This document shows, piece by piece, positions 56,201 to 64,000 of a stretch of 64,000 nt of DNA. The DNA lies in assembly GCA_037952775.1 (NCBI GenBank), contig JBANAY010000003.1, positions 26,040,001 to 26,104,000 of the forward strand. The letters are read 5' to 3'. Position 1 is the stretch's first letter. Each line of letters begins with the position of its first letter. The stretch comes from Clonostachys chloroleuca (taxonomy: Eukaryota > Ascomycota > Sordariomycetes > Hypocreales > Bionectriaceae). The position numbers and the translations under genes are program-made. Under the pieces are notes generated by a model. It was given only the letters and a program-made list of their open reading frames with translations, had not been told where the DNA came from and made no database searches.

Positions 56201-58197
56201 CTGGAAGAGCCCCCAATGTAACCTCAAGGGCCTTAAAGACACTGATGCTCACAAAGGCAACTGGAGGCGTCAAGCCGCCCTCTATGAGAGCATATGTTGC
56301 TAGCGAGGCGGCAGCCAGAAGAATAGGGCTCACCACCCAACACCCAAAAATGCCGACGTCTGCTAGAAACATAGTCCAGGTGGCCCCCAGTTCTTCGTCC
56401 CGGACACCATTGATGCGGCTTTCCCATTCTCCTTCCAGAGCAGCAAACTTGATCTGGCGAATACCTTGCAGGGCCTCATTAACAATGGCTAGCTTCTTGT
56501 CCCGAACAGTCATTATTTTCCCCGTCAGCCTGATGAGACGCTTAGAAAAGTACGTGTTGATGGGGAGAACTAATGCCCAAGCAAGGATACCGACGACGAA
56601 GGGAATCCAACCGATGAGCTGAATGAGAAAAATCGAATAGAAAATGAGTTTGCCGAAGCTGGCGACGATAAAAAACTGCATGGCCATGAAATTCGAAATT
56701 CTCCTGGTGTCAATTCCGACTAAGTTGACGACGGATTGGCGTGATTGGAAGCTCGTGTCTTCGGGCTTCGAGTCATCAGGTTTCTTGTCTTCAGTCTTTT
56801 TCGTGTTCCCGTTGGTATCAGAGGGATTGGTGTCGGTACCGTTGTTTGCTGCCGCCTGATTTTCATCACCGTGACCGTCCAGCAGTGGTGTTTCCTCATC
56901 GCCCTCGTGGTTCTCAGAACGTGTAGATGTCGCTGCTTCCCCTTCCTCCTGTTCACCTTCCTTAGTCTTCTCGGCTGACTTTACATTCTTGCGTCGGAGA
57001 GACTTTTCGTAAATAAGAGCCGACAGCTGGGCTCGCATGGGCATCATTAACATATTGATAGCGTAAAAACTGACCCAACTATCTGCCCACTGCATTCGAG
57101 ATAGTTGTTAGCTTCGTCTATTATCGCAAAGGGATATAGCGGTACTCACCTGCTCAGCCATTGATACCAGACCAAGTAAAACAACCAGGCCACACAATTC
57201 ACGGGATGGCGCACCAGCGTCTCCTCCACGGTCAGTAAGTCTTTGTACCAGATCCAACATGACCCAGAAAGGAATTACACCAAAAACACATCGAAGGATT
57301 GTCGTAGTCCACTGGAGGAGGATCCGTCCTCTATAGACCGTCCAGAGGTCACGGAGAAGGGTCTGGCCTTTGTTCTGAGAGTTCCAAGTCACCATTACCT
57401 CGTCTACACGGAGGAGATGGTCCGGCTGGGGGATGTCCCGTTCCTCGAGATCACCCTGTTTCGAAGCTTTGTCCATAAGGGCTCTGGGCCAGCCCCAGGT
57501 GCCCCTGCTAAGCACCGATGTGGTCCATTGGCTATCCACTGGCTCGTCTCGAAAGAAGACTTCTGGACGCCGTGGAATGAGGATGCTAGAAAGCAAGGTC
57601 ACCACTGCCGCCCCGACGTTGACAGCACGAAGTATCAGTGCCACATCAAGTCGATGGGCGAAGTCTCCAATGGCAGTATACGTTTGTATGGATGCGATTG
57701 ACCCCGTGATCAAGCAAGACAAAAATATCCAGAACCCGGTGTCTTGTACCTCTACCGGAGCATGGATGGCGAACAGTAGGGTCGCTTGGGACTGGATGAG
57801 AATCTGCAGGTGGTGAGCAATGGCATGACCAGCATAAAACGTCCCGGCGAGGCAACAAGGAAGCAGGGCGAGGGAGTTGACCTACCCAGGAAGCAGTGTT
57901 AAGCCAAGTCTCCACGCAGAACTTATGTTGTGTCTGATCGAGAGTAACTACGACTGAGAGAGCAACCGAAGTAGCCAATCCAATTACAGAAGACAACAGT
58001 AGAGCAATCTTGTGGCGCCTATTAGAAAAACTAGCAATTGCCTCAGGGGTACTTTTGCCATCGCGATCCTGATAGAAATTGTCCCTCGCAGCTCCCTTGC
58101 GCTTTTGCAAGACAAACGTCCTCAACGCGGGGATCGAGAGCAGAACGACGAGGCCAAGCCCAGTGGCAGAGGCTGGCAGACGAGCCAGCTCCATCAT
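53216..58197 (-). CDS. ABC transporter, ABCC (MRP) subfamily, full size
   Basis: Exports organic anions, conjugates or drugs, or loads them into the vacuole. Exons on the minus strand: 58197-57886, 57803-57150, 57089-53823 and 53770-53216; 1595 residues. Order: part of an N-terminal TMD0, TMD1, NBD1 ([25 protein letters not shown]), TMD2 and NBD2 ([26 protein letters not shown]). NBD1 has Asp where the catalytic Glu is expected, as in most ABCC proteins, while NBD2 keeps the Glu, so hydrolysis is probably asymmetric. A charged disordered insert ([17 protein letters not shown]) lies in TMD1. TMD0 looks short: the stretch just upstream encodes a plausible TM helix and has a TACTAAC near the start, so an extra 5' exon is possible. 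Confidence 0.92.
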
Positions 58198-60270
58198 CTT
58201 CGGCTTTGGTTAGTAGTCTAAATAGAAGAAGCTGATGTCTCTCTCGTCAGCGACATTGGATCGCCAGGGCCGGACACGAGTTGAATAGACAGCAGAGCCC
58301 GGCAACCAGATGAGAGAGAAGAAATATATGGTGAAGAGAACAACCTAATGCCAGTCCACTATATCGCGATGTCTTAAACCAGCAGCATGTAAGCTGCGGC
58401 TTCGTGGGTGCCGTGTGGTGGGCACCGATGGTGTTATAAACACCGGTCTATGGCACCCAAAATCCCATCATAGCGATCCTTAGAGCCGGATGTAGCAGGT
58501 TAGTACCATCTGACAGCCTCCTCCATGTCGTCAGGGACCCTGCCTCTCTGGCTGCCTGGTTGTGCAGGCCTGCAACCCCTAGCACACGGCCATCAATTGA
58601 AGGCCGTGGCAATCCGAGCGGCGCCGCACTGTAGTTTCAGCCCATTGACACGGCCATTGCACAGTGTGAGACTGTCGGCCGGCGAGATGACTCAACGGGT
58701 AAAAAAGGCAAGCAGAGGGTCGTACTGGGTATTTCGTATCCTTGTGGCCTAGGATGGCGGCAACAGTAGTGGTGAATGGCATCCTCAGGGTCCCAGGATG
58801 TAGGCACCAAGCATGATGAGGCAGCAGCTCATTGCAAGACCCTCTTTGTGGATTCTCTGCGTATGTCTCACACCCAAGTGCAGTTATGGCGAGCGTCGGA
58901 AGATGGGGCCAGCAGTATCTACGACTTAGTCTGAGCGGGTGCCTGCAAAATCCAAGGGCCATCCACCGCGGCAGAGACCATCTCATCCGCGCCTGCCTGC
59001 TGCCAGTGCTTCCTTCTCTGCTCCTACGGCCACCTAAATTGAAGCTAGCAGCAAGACTCTACCACCGATCAAGCAATGAGGAGCGCGGCATCCATGGAGG
59101 AAAAGAGCTCATTGCCTCAACTGAGTAGAATGAACGCAGTGCATGCCGTGCATTTATCACACCGGCCCACCACCTACACCCTTCTCGGCGGGTTTAACTG
59201 GCTCAAGCAGACGCCTCCCAGGCGATAGCCGGGGCAACAAGCTCCCACCGCCCAATCCGATGCACCCGGCCGCCTCGACATAAGTTCATCAGGCCCAAAG
59301 CACATAGTGGTGCATGTCATTATTCCCTATTGTGCAAGGTGAGGTGAAATGAGTCGCATGCTGCAGTTGAGCGGCACACAAAAGCCCCTGCACACCATCA
59401 AGTGCGCAGGTTACATACGCACACGCGCGCGCACACAGGCAAAGTGATATGCACTGAATCCACACTCTTCTTCCAGGAATGAGGGCACCCAAGTAAGGCC
59501 TGCCTGCCGGACACCTATCGCACCCGCCACTGATTGCCCCTCTCCAAGGCCGTAAGCAGCGTGTCTCCCAGCTGCAGGACGAGAGTCACGTCCGGTAGCA
59601 TTGAGTCTCACGCAAAACTATTTGATTGCCAGACGCCAGCATTGGTAGAACACGTCGTAACTTGGCGTGTCGTGTGTCGTGTCGTGCCGCCCCAGACCCG
59701 GCATTTCGCGGCGCGCCGCATACCTATCGTAGCCAGTGCTACCGTCTAGGCATAGTCAGTGGAGGTCTGGACAAGTTAGAGGGGCATCAGGCCTGGAGCC
59801 GGCATGAGCAGCCACTGGAAGCTTGTTACAAGCTGTTAGCGGGTACCACAGCGCGAGTCCCACCAACTACGTCGCTCTTAATTTACCCAACCTACCAGCA
59901 AAGCACCTACCCGAACTGCCGTCACAAGCCAAGCCAAGCCATATGTTATGCGCCTTCGTGGCTGGGGAGCAAGTAGTAGAACGTAGCCCGGAATATCAAA
60001 GTGACCGGTTATGACCATCATCTCACCTATTCGTGATCTCGATTCTACTTTTCTCCTCAACATCCCTCCGAAACTTGTCTCTTAACCTAAAACTTCTCTC
60101 CATCTCCCGCGACTTCCCCACTATAGCTCCCACCTGTGAAGCCCCAAGCTCGATATCACCTCAGCCTCTCAGCCTGGTAGCCAGTGACGCGACTCCAATT
60201 AGCGATAGCCCTTCCTCCTCCCTATGCCGCACATGCAATCGCACAGCAAAACTGGACCAGATTCGTAACG
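58198..60270. promoter_or_regulatory. Divergent intergenic region between the ABC transporter (-) and CAC2 (+)
   Basis: About 2 kb. On the minus strand 58345-58212 could encode LFTIYFFSLIWLPGSAVYS followed by a TACTAAC...GAAG just before the assigned transporter start, a possible missed exon. A short CA/CG alternation occurs at 59418-59438. Other open frames here look accidental. Confidence 0.5.
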
Positions 60271-62609
60271 ATGAAGGCGACGCCGCTCATCATCAATTGG
60301 CACGATCAAAACGCCCCTGTCTACTCTGCTCACTTCGAGCCTGCTGGCAAGGGGCGTTTGGCTACCGCAGGTGGTGACAATAACGTGAGACTTTGGCAGG
60401 TTGATTCTGACGGACCTGAACGGAGGGTAGAATATCTCTCTACCCTCTCCAAACACAACCAAGCTGTCAATGTTGTCCGATGGGCTCCCAAGGGTAGGTT
60501 TTCAGCATCCTAGCGATTGGTTTGATCGACCATCGAGCACTTCAGCTAACATCCATTGCAGGCGAGGTTCTAGCTTCGGCCGGCGATGATGGCAACGTAA
60601 TTATTTGGGTTCCAAGCGATACACCCCCTTCGAATTTTGGAAACGAGGTCCTGGAGGACAAGGAGTCATGGAGAGCCAAGCACATGTGTCGCTCTAGCGG
60701 AGCTGAGATCTACGATCTCGCCTGGTCTCCTGATGGACAATACTTCATCATCGGCAGCATGGACAACATTGCTCGAATCTACAATGCCAACTCAGGTGAG
60801 CACACCCTGCACTTCTCGGACCTAGATCTCTTGTCTAATGCTTTACAGGTACCTTGGTTCGCCAAGTTGCCGAGCACAGCCATTACGTCCAGGGCGTAGC
60901 ATGGGATCCTCTGAACGAATATATAGCAACCCAGTCCTCAGACCGTCTGTTCATATCTACTCTCTCAAGACCAAGGATGGCCAGTACACGCTTGGTTCAG
61001 ACGACAAGGCTCCCAGACTTGCCAGCCACATCAAGGTAGATCTGCCACCACGCCGAATCTCCTCCAGCAGCCCTGCACCTCCGGATTTTGGTCATCGTGC
61101 CCAGCTAGCTGTTCTCGAGCCCGCTCCATCTATTGGGTCCCCGGTGCCTTCTACACCCGGCACACCTACTTCCTCCGCGTTTCCGATGAACCCTCCGAGT
61201 GTTGTCAGTCACAGTCGTCGGTCTTCATTCTCTTCTCGCCGATCTGTCTCTCCCGCACCGTCAATGCCCTTGCCCGCGGTCATGCCGATGGAAGCCTCAC
61301 CAAAGCCTCACTCTGTGGCCACAAGCGTAGGCTTGGGGATGAAGAATGCAAACTTGTATGCTAATGAAACGCTCACGTCATTCTTCCGCCGGCTTTCTTT
61401 TACTCCTGACGGAAGCCTTCTGCTCACCCCGTCTGGCCAGTATCAAAACCAGCATTCTGGCGAGAAGGACGCTAAGCCAACTACCGAAGTCATTAACACG
61501 GTTTACATATACACCAGGGGAGGGATCAACAAACCACCGGTGGCACACCTGCCTGGGCATAAAAAGCCCTCTGTGGTTGTGAAATGCTCGCCAATCATCT
61601 ATACGCTGAGACAAGCTGCACCCGCAACCAAGCACATCACAATCGACACATCCTCCTCTGAGGATGCCATCCCAGCGCTTCCTGAGCCCATTTCCAAGGG
61701 TTCTCCTGGTAGCTCTATCATGGAGCCTCCACCTCCTCCAGCTACCTCAGGCTCCGAAGCTGGGTCAACAGCTGGCAAGTCTGAGGCTGGGCTACCCTCG
61801 TCTGGGCCCAAGCCTGCGTTCAGCTTAAACTACCGTATTGTCTACGCTGTAGCAACACAAGATTCGGTTCTACTTTATGACACGCAGCAGAAGACACCAA
61901 TCTGTGTCGTGAGTAATTTGCACTGCGCCACATTTACCGATCTAGCATGGTAAGAGCCAAATCAATAGTCGCAGTTCGTTCTTGACGTTTGTATCATCTA
62001 ACCAATGCCGATAGGTCATCTGATGGACTTACCCTTATGATCTCTTCTTCAGACGGGTTCTGTTCAACCCTCTCGTTTCAACCTGGAGAGTTGGGTGAAG
62101 TATACAAAGGCGAGATAGGCCCGCCAAAGTCGTCAGTATCGACTTCCAACCCAAATGCGTCGAGCCAGAACCCGCCGACACCGACGCCAACAACCCAGTT
62201 TGCTCCTCCATCACCATTCCCTCCCGGGTCTCAGCATTCGCACCACCAGCATCGCAACTCGGCCACATCCTTCACCGCACCATCCCCACCAGCGTCAACG
62301 TCGTCGTTCAACATGCAACGTCCCCACTCCCCTGCGAGGTCGAATTCCACCTCGTCCATCGCAACCCAGTCATCGACAGTTCCCACAAGTGTCGTCAGCA
62401 ACCCACCACTCATCGGCGGCAGTGTTCCTGGGCTCACAGCGACCAGCTCGGGCAAGGTGACGGGTGTGCCAATCACAACACCGCCTGAGACACCAAGAAC
62501 TGTGAGCGGCGGTGTCAAACGGGAGGCCAGTGAAAGCGAGAAGGAAGACGGCAAAGAGCCAAAGAAAAGGCGAATAGCGCCAACATTAATTGATTCCAAG
62601 CCGGCCTAA
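60271..62609 (+). CDS. CAC2: CAF-1 subunit Cac2 (p60)
   Basis: WD40 subunit of chromatin assembly factor 1, which deposits H3-H4 behind forks. Exons 60271-60493, 60562-60795, 60849-61949 and 62015-62609; about 717 residues with one base restored. It starts MKATPLIINWHDQNAPVYSA, typical of the family, followed by WD repeats (LATAGGDNNVRLWQV, LASAGDDGNVIIWV, IYDLAWSPDGQYFI, YVQGVAWDPLNEYIAT). A long Ser/Pro insert splits the propeller. Later blades are RRLSFTPDGSLLLTPSG and DSVLLYDTQQKTPI, then a disordered tail with KKRRIAP. The frame shifts at 60946-60948; restoring one T gives SSDRSVHIYSLKTKDGQY across the break. Confidence 0.92.
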
Positions 62610-63523
62610 ACTCGGCCTGCTTGCTACCTGCAGGAGACGGCCAAGGATGGCGACATTATTATTTATGTGACAAGGGTGCGACCGGGAAAGTTATGGCGGG
62701 CATATGGGAGCAAAGGATATATTTTCGGCGCTTGTAAGGCGCAGGCATGCATTTGGCGTTTGACGGTAACATAAGGAAGTCATCAAAGAGACTATATAGA
62801 GGGAAAACGGACGGCTGGGTTGCGTAAATGATGGGCGTTTCTCTTTTGAGATGATTTAATACACGCGCATGCTCGCGTTAGCTAGGAATTGATCGAATCT
62901 TTTATTTCTTGTCTGGGACAAGCAGCCAGATGTGAATGGACTACGGTCATAAATCCGAGGTTCCATATGGGGTGGATTTCAGCTGCCGCAGTGGCCATGA
63001 TTGGTGTGGCAAAAGACTGACGAGCATTAATCATCTCGTCGATAGCCGGGTGTACTCCCGTCGGCTCCAGCATTAAGAATCACGGGTTGGAGGCCGGTGG
63101 AGCAGACATGCCGAGGCAAATGCGAAGCCGGAGAGCGAGCGGCGTCCAGTCTCCCCACCCGCCACTGATGGAAAACCCTGGAGCACTGATCAGTCTCCCC
63201 CGGCGACTCCACTCGATCTCGCTTGCTCCAGCCTGGGCCAATTTCAACACCAACCCTCTCCTCCACCACCTCCGCCAACGTCTCCCATTCACCACAATCG
63301 ACCCGTCCAGCAGCCCATCCCGCCGCGCTTGCGACCTCTTGTAATTCGATGCGATAGACCCTGGGCCCAGAAACTGCTGTCTGTCTCCTTTCTCGGCCTC
63401 GCCTGGCCTCGTCGGCAACCGCGAGGGCCTCAATCCCTGCCTCCTGCGCAGCGCCTCCCAGCGTCGGTCGCCGCCTTCTCCACACGAGATTGAACCTGCT
63501 TTGTGCTTCTCGACTGTATTAAT
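62610..63523. other. Intergenic between CAC2 and PEX13
   Basis: CAC2 3' flank and PEX13 promoter. Minus-strand open frames 63027-63607 overlap the PEX13 leader, are rich in Arg and Gly and show no domain. Confidence 0.5.
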
Positions 63524-64000
63524 ATGGCGTCTCCCCCCAAGCCCTGGGAGAGAGCTGGCGCTGGCGCCACAGCTGGTATGATATCCCATCACCCATGTCA
63601 TCTCCATTTCTTGTTGCTAACGCGAGTCCGACAGCGTCCCCTACTACCACAGCCTCTTCTCCTTCAATCGCAACTTCGCCGACCGCGTCCACCACCGCAA
63701 CTGCGCCGCCTCTTCCCGACCGACCTGCCTCCCTCTCCAGTACCGTGAACCAAAACGCGGCCGCCTACTCAAGGATGAACACTTCCCCCTACTCTTCATA
63801 TGGCGGTGCATACTCTTCCCCATACTCTTCCATGGGGAGCCCATACTCGAGATTCGGGGGCTACGGCGGCGGCTACGGCGGTGGCATGTATGGCGGAGGC
63901 ATGTACGGAGGCGGTATGTACGGAGGCGGCATGTATGGAGGGATGGGCGGCATGCCCGGTGGTCCCAATGACCCAAATAGCCTGACCAACAGCTTCAGCA
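63524..64000 (+). CDS. PEX13: Peroxisomal membrane docking protein Pex13, 5' part
   Basis: Docking-complex component for peroxisomal matrix import, truncated by the window end. Exon 1 is 63524-63575 (MASPPKPWERAGAGATA). Intron 63576-63634 is GTATGA...GCTAACG...GACAG; exon 2 runs off the end. The start MASPPKPWERAG is the family hallmark. Then comes a Ser/Thr/Pro/Ala-rich region and a Tyr/Gly-rich repeat region (SPYSSYGGAYSSPYSSMGSP, then four GGGMYG-like repeats), ending near NDPNSLTNSFS where the conserved region begins. The SH3 domain lies beyond the window. Confidence 0.93.

Noticed and set aside
59380..59480. Possible Z-DNA-forming CA/CG alternation
   Set aside because: Too short and imperfect to call as a feature.
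63027..63607. Minus-strand frames of 152 and 175 codons
   Set aside because: They lie over the PEX13 leader, are Arg- and Gly-rich from local composition, and overlap each other.

Overview
The window is nuclear DNA of a filamentous ascomycete (Pezizomycotina; a sordariomycete, perhaps of the Hypocreales, is my best guess). The evidence is densely packed eukaryotic genes with short introns (about 50-120 nt, GT...CTAAC...YAG) and fungal forms of URI/Bud27, Spc7, Scm3, Cac2, Atg14, Atg6, Mic60 and Pex13. I found no tRNA, rRNA, CRISPR array or intact transposon.

Layout. 0-20.8 kb: 3' part of a mitochondrial Ile-tRNA synthetase, a large disordered tail-anchored protein, SAC1 phosphoinositide phosphatase (-), a Rab5 GTPase with micro-exons, MIC60, two tail-to-tail folylpolyglutamate synthase genes, a double GFA-domain protein and the URI prefoldin-like protein. 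21.8-29.7 kb: a tiny Cys-rich protein, a PANTS/CHCH-like protein, 40S uS17 (start codon split by an intron) and the kinetochore scaffold SPC7. 30.7-33.8 kb: an unrecognised membrane plus coiled-coil plus acidic protein. 33.9-36.8 kb: a gene-poor repeat island with decayed tandem copies of the ATG14 3' end and a five-copy tandem array of hairpins whose stems covary. 36.9-48.4 kb: ATG14 (with a repeat-filled intron), two small fungal proteins, CK2 alpha, the CENP-A chaperone SCM3 and ATG6/VPS30. 50-64 kb: an AAA+ ATPase, a full-size ABCC transporter, the CAF-1 subunit CAC2 and the 5' end of PEX13.

Gene groups. Phosphoinositide, endosome and autophagy functions recur (SAC1, Rab5, ATG14, ATG6). 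So do chromosome and histone functions (SPC7, SCM3, CAC2) and mitochondrial or folate functions (Ile-tRNA synthetase, MIC60, two FPGS). ATG14 and ATG6, both subunits of PI3-kinase complex I, lie about 8 kb apart.

Caution on sequence quality. Seven genes show nine apparent reading-frame breaks, all in the same sense (one base missing), and five of them fall in G or C runs of 5-7. This pattern is better explained by homopolymer under-calling in the assembly than by seven pseudogenes. Coordinates for those genes span the break; residue counts assume one base restored per break.

The most unusual signal is the hairpin array at 36146-36570. Both stems of the unit show compensatory changes between copies while the internal-loop sequences stay nearly constant. 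This is what a selected RNA or DNA structure would look like, and I do not recognise it.
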